A stretch of DNA of 64,000 bases, taken from the NCBI GenBank assembly GCA_022566735.1, contig JADFIG010000007.1, positions 1 through 64,000 on the forward strand, written 5' to 3'. The stretch comes from Pseudomonadota bacterium (GTDB lineage: Bacteria; Pseudomonadota; Gammaproteobacteria; Burkholderiales; Burkholderiaceae_C). Below the pieces are notes generated by a model that was not told the origin of the DNA, ran no database searches, and saw only the letters and a program-made list of their open reading frames with translations. Below, piece by piece: positions 8,953 through 17,021 of the stretch. The position numbers and the translations under genes are program-made. Position 1 is the stretch's first letter; the number at the start of each line of letters is the position of its first letter.

Positions 8953-10098
8953 TCAGTGCCTGCCCAGGGCATGGGCGTAGACGCGGTCATACGCATCGGC
9001 CAGGGCCGTGGCCGAGGCGTGTGCCCGAACCCATGCCCGGGCGGCAGCGCCCAGGCGCTCACGCGCTGGCCGGTCGGACAGCAGGCGCAGCAAGGCATCG
9101 CGCAGGGCCGTGTTGTCGTCCGCAGGGACCAGCAGGCCGGACTCGCCATCGGTGATGATTTCCACATTGCCGCCGACGCGCGTGGCCACGATGGCCAGGC
9201 CCGTGGCGCAGGCCTCCAGCAGGGCGATCGACAGGCCCTCGGTCTGGGAGGGCAGGGCGAAGACATCGAAGGCGCACAGCAGGGTGCCGACATCGCTGCG
9301 CTGGCCTGCCAGCAGCACGTGTCCGGCGAGGCCCAGGGCTTCGATCTGTTGACGCAGTGCCGCGGCGCGCACGCCATCGCCGATGATCACCAGCTTCAGC
9401 CCCGGATGCCGTGCCAGCAGCGCAGGCATCACCTCGATCATGCGGTGGTGGTTCTTGAGTTCGACCAGCCGGCCGACGCAGCCGATGACGAGGTCGTCGT
9501 CCGCCAGACCAAGCTGCTGGCGGGCCACGCTGCGTGCCGTGGCGCTGTGCTCGAAGCGTTCCACCGGGATGCCGTTGAGCACCGTGTGGGCCTTGTCTGG
9601 TGAGATCAGCCCCGAGCCGACGTGCTGGCGATGCACCTGCGAACCCACCATGGCCACACATGGCGTGCGCAGCAGCGACAGGCGAAACAGCGTCCTCAGG
9701 CGCCGGTTCTGCAGCCGTGCGCCCATGTCGTGCAGGGTGCAGACCTGGGCCGCGCCCAAGCCCGGCGTGGCCAGGGCCGCGTGGTAGTTGGGCACGAAGT
9801 TGTGGGCGTGGACGATGTCGGCCTGCGCCTCGCGCACGCAGCCGCGCAAGGCCGCGAGGGTGTGCCGGTCGAGCGAGCGCTGCTTGTGGCCTTCGATCAC
9901 GGGGATGCCGGCATCGAGCAGCTCGCCCTTGAGGCCGTGGGTGTCGGTGATGCTGAAGACCCGCACCTGGTGGCCACGCGCGGCCTGGGCCAGCGCCAGG
10001 TCCACCGTCACGCGTTCCAGCCCGCCGACCTCCAGCGAATCCACCACATGGACGATGTGCAATGGGCGAGGGGCAACGTCAGGCACATGGGGTGTCAT
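8953..10098 (-). CDS. Glycosyltransferase family 4
   Basis: 381 residues from the ATG at 10098; the codon two earlier is TTG. The N-domain opens HIVHVVDSLEVGGLERVTVD, the GGxE acceptor-side motif common in GT4 enzymes. The C-domain carries IGCVGRLVELKNH and LVIIGDG, and the donor-binding E-x7-E region is LPSQTEGLSIALLEACATG. The start resembles the sugar transferases described in EpsH1/PEP-CTERM systems. It is a cytosolic or membrane-associated enzyme of repeat-unit assembly and diverges from the next glycosyltransferase gene. Confidence 0.87.
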   Translation of the reverse strand: MTPHVPDVAPRPLHIVHVVDSLEVGGLERVTVDLALAQAARGHQVRVFSITDTHGLKGELLDAGIPVIEGHKQRSLDRHTLAALRGCVREAQADIVHAHNFVPNYHAALATPGLGAAQVCTLHDMGARLQNRRLRTLFRLSLLRTPCVAMVGSQVHRQHVGSGLISPDKAHTVLNGIPVERFEHSATARSVARQQLGLADDDLVIGCVGRLVELKNHHRMIEVMPALLARHPGLKLVIIGDGVRAAALRQQIEALGLAGHVLLAGQRSDVGTLLCAFDVFALPSQTEGLSIALLEACATGLAIVATRVGGNVEIITDGESGLLVPADDNTALRDALLRLLSDRPARERLGAAARAWVRAHASATALADAYDRVYAHALGRH

Positions 10099-10198
10099 GG
10101 CCAAATGCTACACTGAGTTTCACGCGTGTTGATGCGGTGATGCGGCCGCTTGACCATGGGCTGTTCGGCCCACCGATTGTCACTTTGACCTCTGTCCC

Positions 10199-11419
10199 AT
10201 GGCCTTGCATTCCACGATTTCCAGCCGGGTGCAGCACATGCTGTACCACCACCGAACCCAGGGCAAGGCAGTCGAAGGCGTGCACATCCGTGGCATCACG
10301 GACGCGATGCGGGCCGAGGGCGTCAAGGTCGACATCATCTCCTTGCCCGGCGCCGATCCCTACTCGACACCCAAGGCCATGTCGCCCACCAGCCAAGCCA
10401 CCTGGCTGATGAAGCTGGTGTCGAAGTTCCCCGAGCCGCTGTTCGAGCTGGCGGAGCTGGCCTACAACCTGATGGCGGGCTGGCGGTTGATGAAGTTCTT
10501 CCGCAGCAACCCCGGGCTGACCTTCATCTACGAGCGCTACTCGCTGTTCATGTTCGTCACCGTGCTGCTGGCGCGCTGGCGTGGCCTGCCGGTGATCCTC
10601 GAAGTCAATGACTCGGCCGCGGTCGAGCGCGTGCGCCCGCTGTTCTTCAAGGGCCTGGCCATGGCCATCGAGCGCTGGGTGTTCCGCAAGGCCGACGGCC
10701 TGGTGTTCGTGTCCTCGGTGTTCCGCGACCGTGCGCTGCAGGTACACGGCCGGATCGCGCCGACGCTCATTTCGCCCAACGCCGCCAACATCGCCCAGTT
10801 CACCTTCACCCAGGCGCAGCGCGACGAGGCGCGCCAGAAGTGGGGCCTCGAAGGCCACGTGGTGTGCGGCTACCTGGGCGCCTTCGTGCCCTGGCACGCC
10901 ATCGACCAGTTCGTCTACCGCATCGCAGACCAACTCACCCGTGCCCCCCATCTCAAGCTGCTGCTGGTGGGCGACGGCGCCAAGTTCGACGAGGTCCGCG
11001 AGTTCGTGCAGAGCAAAGGCCTCGCCGACCAGGTCGTGATGGTCGGACGCGTGCCGCACGACCAGGTGCCCGGCCTGCTGGCCGCGATGGACATGGCCAT
11101 CCTGCCCAGCGCCGGCGACTACACCTCGCCGGTCAAGCTGTTCGAGTTCATGGCCTGCGGCGTGCCGCCGATTGCGCCGGACTTCCTGCCGATCCAGGAA
11201 GTGCTCAAGCCGGGCGAGACCGGCTGGCTATTCAAGGCCGGTGACCTGGACGAGGCCGTGACCCAGGTGGTCTCGCGCAGCCAGGACGAGGCTGCCTTGC
11301 AGCGTGTGGGGCAGGCAGCCCGCAGCTACATCAGCGAGCACCGCCAGTGGCGCCACAACATCGTCCAGCTCACGGACTTCCTCCTGAGCCTGCAGGCGGG
11401 CAAGGCCGCACGCGGTTGA
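10199..11419 (+). CDS. Glycosyltransferase family 4
   Basis: 406 residues. The N-domain has RVQHMLYHHRTQGKAVEGVHIRG and a hydrophobic membrane-association stretch (FIYERYSLFMFVTVLLARW). The C-domain GT-B signature is GYLGAFVPWHAIDQ, LLLVGDGAKF and the donor site SPVKLFEFMACGVPPIAPD with its Glu. The start at 10199 lacks a clear ribosome site; an ATG at 10238 is an alternative. It probably transfers a sugar to the growing repeat unit. It converges with the next glycosyltransferase. Confidence 0.85.
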   Translation: MALHSTISSRVQHMLYHHRTQGKAVEGVHIRGITDAMRAEGVKVDIISLPGADPYSTPKAMSPTSQATWLMKLVSKFPEPLFELAELAYNLMAGWRLMKFFRSNPGLTFIYERYSLFMFVTVLLARWRGLPVILEVNDSAAVERVRPLFFKGLAMAIERWVFRKADGLVFVSSVFRDRALQVHGRIAPTLISPNAANIAQFTFTQAQRDEARQKWGLEGHVVCGYLGAFVPWHAIDQFVYRIADQLTRAPHLKLLLVGDGAKFDEVREFVQSKGLADQVVMVGRVPHDQVPGLLAAMDMAILPSAGDYTSPVKLFEFMACGVPPIAPDFLPIQEVLKPGETGWLFKAGDLDEAVTQVVSRSQDEAALQRVGQAARSYISEHRQWRHNIVQLTDFLLSLQAGKAARG

Positions 11420-11475
11420 TGCCGTGGGTGGGGGCCGAGAGGCAGCCCCACCGCTTCGCCCAACGCATGGTGGTG

Positions 11476-12639
11476 TCAGCGTGCGCGCAGCACCTGCTCG
11501 CACACCGCCAGGGTTTCGCGGGCCACATCATCCCAGGTTCGGCTCATGCGCCGGGCGATCCCGGCGTGGTCCCAGGTGCGCTCCAGCGCCTGCGTGAGCG
11601 CTTGTGCCAGGGCCTGCGGGTCCTTCGGCGGGATCAGGATGCCGTTGCTGTCGTTGAGGATCTCGCGCGTGCCCCCCACGTCCGTGGCCACGACCGGACG
11701 GCCGCAGGCCGCACCTTCGACCACCACGTTCGGGTAGCCCTCCGACCAACTGGGCAGGGTCAGCACGTCCGAGGCGGCGATCCATTCGGCCACCTCCTCG
11801 GGCTGCAGCCCGCCCGGCATGCGCACGCTGGCACCCAGCCCGGCTTGCTCGATCAGGGCGGCCAGTTCGGCCTTCATCACGCCATCGCCGACCAGGTTGA
11901 GCCGGCAGGAGGGGCGCGCTGCACGGAGTTGGGCGAAGGCCGTCACCAGCTCGCGCATGCCCTTGGCCTCGACGAAGCGGCCCACATAGACGATGGACTC
12001 CTCGTCGGGCTGCATGCCCAGCTTCTGGCGCATCTGCTGGCGGTCGCGCAGCTGGAACACAGAGGTGTTGAAGCCATTGACGATGGTGTGCACCTTCTGG
12101 GGCGCCGCGCCGAAGGTGTCGATGGCCGTCTGCCGCATGGCTTCGCTGACCGTCAGCAGCGCATCGGACGAGGCGATGGTCTCGCGCGTCATGCGGGCAT
12201 TGAGGCCGCTGCGCACATGGATGTCCGAACCGAGCGCGCCCACCACGCAGGGCACGCCCAGCCGTCGCGCCACGCGCAAGGCGCCATAGCCGTCGGGGTA
12301 GACCCAGTAGGCCAGCACGATGTCGGGCTGGAAGGCGCGCACCCGCGGCCACAGCACGGCACTGCTGACGTGCCCGTTGATGGCGCGGGACACCACCGGC
12401 AGCACCGGGTAGGTGAAGGCGTCGACGTCGATGCCATCGATGCGGTAGTCCGCGCCGACGGTGCCATCGAGGAAGCTGCGCGGGGCGATGAATGGCAGCC
12501 GCGGGTAGCTGGCCTGCTGGAAGAACACTTTCACGTGGGCCAGCGATGACAGGGCTCTGGCCGTTTCGTGGATGTAGCGGCCGCGCGTCATGTCATGTGG
12601 GACGGGCAGCATGGGGGTCACAAGGGCGATGCGGATCAT
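11476..12639 (-). CDS. Glycosyltransferase family 4
   Basis: 387 residues. The start MIRIALVTPMLPVPHDMTRG is a typical GT4 beginning. ALGSDIHV near residue 145 and the C-domain motifs IVYVGRFVEAKGMREL, LNLVGDG and SWSEGYPNVVVEGAACGRPVVATDVGG (E-x7-E) complete the GT-B fold. It is the third GT4 enzyme in a row, consistent with a repeat unit of several sugars. Its start is about 110 nt from the divergent RraA-family gene. Confidence 0.88.
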   Translation of the reverse strand: MIRIALVTPMLPVPHDMTRGRYIHETARALSSLAHVKVFFQQASYPRLPFIAPRSFLDGTVGADYRIDGIDVDAFTYPVLPVVSRAINGHVSSAVLWPRVRAFQPDIVLAYWVYPDGYGALRVARRLGVPCVVGALGSDIHVRSGLNARMTRETIASSDALLTVSEAMRQTAIDTFGAAPQKVHTIVNGFNTSVFQLRDRQQMRQKLGMQPDEESIVYVGRFVEAKGMRELVTAFAQLRAARPSCRLNLVGDGVMKAELAALIEQAGLGASVRMPGGLQPEEVAEWIAASDVLTLPSWSEGYPNVVVEGAACGRPVVATDVGGTREILNDSNGILIPPKDPQALAQALTQALERTWDHAGIARRMSRTWDDVARETLAVCEQVLRAR

Positions 12640-12752
12640 GAACGGACATCCTGGGTGCGCCCCTTCGGCCTGGGGGCTTCGGCGCCTATTTTGCGCGGGT
12701 TAATGCGGCCATAATGTGTTGGCCTGATCGATATTTGATGAGCGAGATGCAG

Positions 12753-13247
12753 ATGACAGTGAGCTTTTCGACCTGTGATTTGTGCGATGAGCACAAGGCT
12801 TCGAGCGATGCGGACTTCCGCGTGCTGCCCCCGGTGTTCAAGGATTTCGGCGGTCGCAACGCATTCTGTGGTCCCGTGGTGACAGTGAAGTGCCATGAGG
12901 ACAATACCTTCGTGAAGGCGATGGTCGACGCGCCAGGTCATGGTCGCGTCCTCGTGGTCGATGGCGGGGGCTCGCTGCGCAAGGCGCTGTTGGGTGGCAA
13001 CCTGGGTGCCGCTGCTGCGCGCAATGGCTGGGCCGGCGTGGTGATCGATGGCTGCGTGCGCGATGTGGGCGAACTGCTGGCCTGCGACGTCGGCATCCGT
13101 GCGCTGGCGTCCATGCCCATGCCCACGGAAAAGCGCCAGCAAGGGCTCACCGACGTCTCGGTGCAGATCCAGGGCGTCTGGGTCCATCCCGGAGAGATGC
13201 TGTACGCCGATGCCGATGGCATCGTCGTGATGCGACAGAAGGCCTGA
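12753..13247 (+). CDS. rraA: RraA-family protein (RNase E activity regulator / HMG-CHA aldolase)
   Basis: 164 residues from the ATG at 12753, with GAG 6 nt upstream; ATG codons at 12738 and 12747 are alternatives. FSTCDLCDEH at the N-terminus is typical of RraA. VVDGGGSLRKALLGGNLGAAAARNGWAG and VVIDGCVRDVGEL hold the family's G-x-R and R-D motifs. RraA-type proteins either bind and inhibit RNase E or act as 4-hydroxy-4-methyl-2-oxoglutarate aldolases; sequence alone does not decide. It lies 7 nt before the next glycosyltransferase gene, an unusual location. Confidence 0.85.
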   Translation: MTVSFSTCDLCDEHKASSDADFRVLPPVFKDFGGRNAFCGPVVTVKCHEDNTFVKAMVDAPGHGRVLVVDGGGSLRKALLGGNLGAAAARNGWAGVVIDGCVRDVGELLACDVGIRALASMPMPTEKRQQGLTDVSVQIQGVWVHPGEMLYADADGIVVMRQKA

Positions 13248-13254
13248 GCGCGGC

Positions 13255-14346
13255 ATGTCTGCGGCGGTTTCGCTGTTGGGTCCGGACATCGATCACCGGA
13301 TCAGCCTGGAGTGCATGCTCAACCCGTCCCATCGGGTTCAGTGGCTGCCTGATTCCAGCTCTTTCCTGGCGGCCCGCTCGCCCCAGGGGGTGTCGCGCCT
13401 GGACCGGTGGGCGCATCGGCTGGGGCGGCTGGTGGGCACCTTCGATGCGCGCTACCTGAACGAGGCCATCGGCGGCATCGAGCGGCATGGCTCCGACACC
13501 GTGATCGCCTACTGGGGCACCGAACCCCTGGCCGACCTGCTGGCGCTGCGCCGGCGGCTGCCGCACCTCAAGCTGGTGCTGATGGTGCTGTGCTATCCCG
13601 TCTCCCTGACCCGCGCGGGCGTGAGGCGCCAAGACTGGATGATGCGCCGGATCATGCGGGTCCTCGATGGCGTCATCTTCCCCAACGAGGCGATGCGAGA
13701 CCACTTCCGCGCCGCAGGCTTGCTGCCAGAGGCGGTCGAGACCGTGATCCTGCCGCCCTGCTGGACGGGGGCGTTCCAGGCCAGCGGCCCCCAGCCGGCG
13801 GGGCTGCCGCGCCCCAACGTGATCTTCACCGGGCGCACCGACCTGTCCGGGGCCACGGTCCACGCGGCCGATGACCTGCGACCGCTCATGCAGCAATTGC
13901 TGGACGCGGGCATCGAGTTGCACCATGGGCGCTCGCCCGAAACCGACGATGGCCACCCCATGCGCAGGCCCTTCCAGCCCATGCGGCAGGCCGAGTTGAT
14001 CGCCCGCATGGCCGAACACGACGCCAGCCTGATTGCCTACAACACCCAGGCCTGCGAGCGCGATGACCGCTTCCGGCTGACCGTGCCGGACCGCCTGATC
14101 ACGACGGTGGCCGCAGGGGTGCCCGTGGCCATACCGCAGCAAGGCTATGAAGGCGCCAAGCAGTACCTGAAGGACCACCCCGGGGTGATGGTGTTCCGGG
14201 ACGCCGCGCACCTGCGCAGCCAGCTCGATGACCGTGCGCGCGTGGCTGAAGCGCGGGCGCAGGCCTGGGCCCAGAGGTCGCGGTATGCCGCGGAGCGGCA
14301 TACCGATGTGCTTGAGGGATTCCTGTCCTCGCTGCGGGCGCCCTGA
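13255..14346 (+). CDS. Probable GT-B glycosyltransferase
   Basis: 363 residues, divergent in sequence. The two-lobed GT-B pattern is suggested by DTVIAYWGTEPLADLL and VLDGVIFPNEAMRDHF in the N-half, and PNVIFTGRTD and TVPDRLITTVAAGVPVAIPQQGYEG in the C-half, the latter like a donor-sugar loop. No signal peptide is visible. The start lies 7 nt after the RraA gene, and the GT2 gene begins 19 nt after its stop, so the three are probably one transcript. Assignment rests on layout and context more than on strong motifs. Confidence 0.6.
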   Translation: MSAAVSLLGPDIDHRISLECMLNPSHRVQWLPDSSSFLAARSPQGVSRLDRWAHRLGRLVGTFDARYLNEAIGGIERHGSDTVIAYWGTEPLADLLALRRRLPHLKLVLMVLCYPVSLTRAGVRRQDWMMRRIMRVLDGVIFPNEAMRDHFRAAGLLPEAVETVILPPCWTGAFQASGPQPAGLPRPNVIFTGRTDLSGATVHAADDLRPLMQQLLDAGIELHHGRSPETDDGHPMRRPFQPMRQAELIARMAEHDASLIAYNTQACERDDRFRLTVPDRLITTVAAGVPVAIPQQGYEGAKQYLKDHPGVMVFRDAAHLRSQLDDRARVAEARAQAWAQRSRYAAERHTDVLEGFLSSLRAP

Positions 14347-14365
14347 TTGCCAGGGGGCCTGAGCC

Positions 14366-15316
14366 GTGAGTGCACCGGTCATCAGTGTCGTCATTCCCGT
14401 CTACAACGCAGCACATTTTGTTGGCGAGACCATCGACTCCGTGCTTGCCCAGAGTCAGTCGGGCGTGGAGCTCATTGTGGTGGACGATGGTTCTGAGGAT
14501 CACCTGGCAGAAGTGATGCTTCGGTATCCACAGGTCACATTCCTGCGGCAGGACAACCGGGGGGTGTCATCCGCGCGCAACCTGGGTGCGCGTCACGCCC
14601 GCGGAACCTGGCTGGCTTTTGTCGATTCGGACGATGTCTGGCACCGTCACAAACTGCGCGATCAGTTGCGTCTGGCGGAGTTGCATCCTGATGTTCCACT
14701 TGGCACATCGCTCAGCCAAGCGCAGAGCAAGGACGCGCTCGATTTCGAGCCGTCGATGGATCACGGAACCCCACCGTGCCTCCTGTATCCCGGCTTCCGT
14801 GAGGTGTTTCTCTCCCCCTATCTGGGATTGTCTCGGGTCTTCCTGCGGCGTGACGACTTTCTGGCGGTCGGGGGATTCGATGAGAGCCTGCGCTACGCGG
14901 AAGACATCGATTTCTATCTCCGCTTCCTTGTTGGCCGGGGCGGCTACTGGCAGCTGGGTTACGAGGCCGTCTACGCTCGTCCCGTCGAGGGGAGCTTGAG
15001 CAGCGACAGCGTGTCTGGATATGAGCAGATCTTGTTTGTGTACCGGCGCTTCCTCTCGCAACACCCGTCATTTGCGCAAGTCAATCGGTTGACGGTGAAG
15101 GAGGCCTTTGCCTTCCTGTACTTGCGCTACGCTGGAAGTTTGCTGCGTGCACGCAGATCACGAGTCCAGGTTGTGACGATGGCTTGCCGGGCGTTTTGCA
15201 GCAAGCCGAGTTTGGCCGCGTCTGTCCTGGCGTTGCGGGCGGTGTTGCCAAGAGGCTGGGTGGAGACGCTCAGGAGCGTGCTTTTGGAGAAGCGGTACTC
15301 AAGAACTCGACTTTGA
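14366..15316 (+). CDS. Glycosyltransferase family 2
   Basis: 316 residues from a GTG at 14366, with AGGGGG about 9 nt before it. GT-A motifs are clear: SVVIPVYNAAHFVGETIDSV, IVVDDGSEDH, the DXD-type FVDSDDVW and FDESLRYAEDIDFYLR. It is a soluble or peripheral inverting transferase for repeat-unit assembly. It is less GC-rich than the housekeeping genes, as is common for polysaccharide genes. The 3' end overlaps the convergent flippase gene by 18 nt. Confidence 0.87.
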   Translation: MSAPVISVVIPVYNAAHFVGETIDSVLAQSQSGVELIVVDDGSEDHLAEVMLRYPQVTFLRQDNRGVSSARNLGARHARGTWLAFVDSDDVWHRHKLRDQLRLAELHPDVPLGTSLSQAQSKDALDFEPSMDHGTPPCLLYPGFREVFLSPYLGLSRVFLRRDDFLAVGGFDESLRYAEDIDFYLRFLVGRGGYWQLGYEAVYARPVEGSLSSDSVSGYEQILFVYRRFLSQHPSFAQVNRLTVKEAFAFLYLRYAGSLLRARRSRVQVVTMACRAFCSKPSLAASVLALRAVLPRGWVETLRSVLLEKRYSRTRL

Positions 15317-16858
15317 CGTCGCCGATTCGGGCATGCGCTTCAAGAGAGGGGCCAACCACTTGGCCAGTGTCGGCAGGCGCTGCGTGACTTTCAACAGCAA
15401 TTCAATGTCCTTGGGCTTCCACACGCCAGTGAAAAACATCAGGCAGGGCAGTGAGACCGCGTAGAGCAGCCCGGCCAGCCATTGGATCAGGGTGCCGCCC
15501 ACCAGATGGTTGAGGCCGATGGCGAGCGCCATGCTGCCAGCAATGGCCAGCAGTGCGCGCACCATGTCCATCCAGGGGATCGTCAGTTGCTGGCGCCGCG
15601 TGACCCAGATCGAGCACATCAGGAATGTGCAGAGGCGGGTCACCGCGTTGGCAGCGATGGCACCCATGATCCCGTAGGGTGGAACCAGCAAGATGGCAAA
15701 GGCGGCAGACAAGCCAAAGTAGAGGAAGGACAGACTGGTTCTGAAGCGATGGTCATCGAGCGTGGCCAGAACGGATGAAAACGGTGTTTCGATCAGAAAG
15801 ATCCCGCTGATCACCGACATCCACTGAACCGCATGGGCCACGGTGCTGTAACGGTGGCCGTACAGCAGGTCAACGCCTGGCTCCGCGAGCAGCCAGCCAA
15901 GCCCCGCTGTCATTCCGCCCAGGAACGTGAAGTAGCGCAAGGTGTCTTGCACAATCAGATTAACCTGTGCTGCACCGCCCGCTCCACGGGCATGGGCTAG
16001 CGAGGGCATGAGGATGGTGGTCAGGCTGGAGGACACCAACTCGATGCCGCCGCGAACCAAGTTGGTAGCGATCGCGAAGTAGCCTACCTCCGCGGGGCCG
16101 ATCAACCGCCCCAGAAGGTAGGTTTCGACGGTGCGGTTGCTCAATGCCGCCACGAACACCTGTAGTGACGTCCAACGCAAATGCACCTGCACGCGTGCGC
16201 GAACTTCAGGCGCCAGAGGCGCGCTCGATCCGCGAATTTCCGAGCGTCGTAGCATCAGCGTCATCGTGAGCATGTGGGCCATGCTGATGCCGGCGAACCA
16301 CCACAGGTTGTTGTTCAGCGAGGCATGAAACCAGGCCAGCGTGGCCACACCCAGCGTGTAGATCACGCTCATCAGTGTGTTCCCGAAGGCCTCTATCCAG
16401 AACGCGCCATGGCCTTTGGCCACCGAGGTGTGGAAGTAGAAGAACGCTTTGGGAATGAAGCACAGCACGCACAGCACAGCGAAGAGCATGCGATGGCTTG
16501 ACCAGCCAATTGGCTCAAAGAACGCGATGCTGGCAGCAAAGATGGCCGCGGTGACCACCAAGCTGACCCATTGCCATTTCTTCAGCCAGCTGTAAAGCGA
16601 CGCCGCGTCAGCCTCGTGGTCGGCACCCTTGAACTCCGGGATGTGGCGTGTCGCGGCGATGGGCAGACCATGGTTGCCAATGGTAACCAGGAGACCAACC
16701 AGCCAGAGCAAGTAGGCGTAGCGCCCGTAGTCGTCGGGACCCAGGCTGCGCGCGAGGATGGTGCTGACAACCAAGCCCAGCGCCACGGTCACGTAAGTGG
16801 AGGCTGTGATGGCTGCAGCCGCCCGCAACGCACCGACCCTGGTGAATGCGCTTGCCAT
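15299..16858 (-). CDS. Polysaccharide flippase (Wzx-type, oligosaccharide transporter family)
   Basis: 519 residues from the ATG at 16858, preceded by GAGGTGACAG, a good ribosome site. The upstream in-frame extension is not supported. Many hydrophobic helices are visible, such as ITASTYVTVALGLVVSTILARSLG and LLWLVGLLVTIG. RSLGPDDYGRYAYLLWLVG at residues ~38-56 is the characteristic N-terminal motif of polysaccharide flippases. It would move lipid-linked repeat units to the periplasm for the polymerase encoded at 19269. Moderately AT-rich for the window. Confidence 0.88.
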   Translation of the reverse strand: MASAFTRVGALRAAAAITASTYVTVALGLVVSTILARSLGPDDYGRYAYLLWLVGLLVTIGNHGLPIAATRHIPEFKGADHEADAASLYSWLKKWQWVSLVVTAAIFAASIAFFEPIGWSSHRMLFAVLCVLCFIPKAFFYFHTSVAKGHGAFWIEAFGNTLMSVIYTLGVATLAWFHASLNNNLWWFAGISMAHMLTMTLMLRRSEIRGSSAPLAPEVRARVQVHLRWTSLQVFVAALSNRTVETYLLGRLIGPAEVGYFAIATNLVRGGIELVSSSLTTILMPSLAHARGAGGAAQVNLIVQDTLRYFTFLGGMTAGLGWLLAEPGVDLLYGHRYSTVAHAVQWMSVISGIFLIETPFSSVLATLDDHRFRTSLSFLYFGLSAAFAILLVPPYGIMGAIAANAVTRLCTFLMCSIWVTRRQQLTIPWMDMVRALLAIAGSMALAIGLNHLVGGTLIQWLAGLLYAVSLPCLMFFTGVWKPKDIELLLKVTQRLPTLAKWLAPLLKRMPESATSKSSS

Positions 16859-16954
16859 GTCTGTCACCTCAAGGCTGTACGCGACTGCGTTGTTTTCCCG
16901 ACTGCATGCTGGGGTCCCTTGAGTCTGATGATGGCTTAAAACCCTGGGATCATA

Positions 16955-16984
16955 AAGTAAAAGGGCCCCTTGTGAGGGACCCTT
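16955..16984 (-). terminator. Rho-independent terminator after the beta-helix lipoprotein gene
   Basis: Read leftward, AAGGGTCCCT and AGGGGCCCTT form a 10-bp stem (one G-U pair) with a CACA loop, followed by TTACTTT. It lies 38-67 nt after the beta-helix gene's stop and before the flippase start. Confidence 0.75.
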
Positions 16985-17021
16985 GTGCGTGGGACTCAGC
17001 GTAGCCGCTGGGTTCGAAAAC

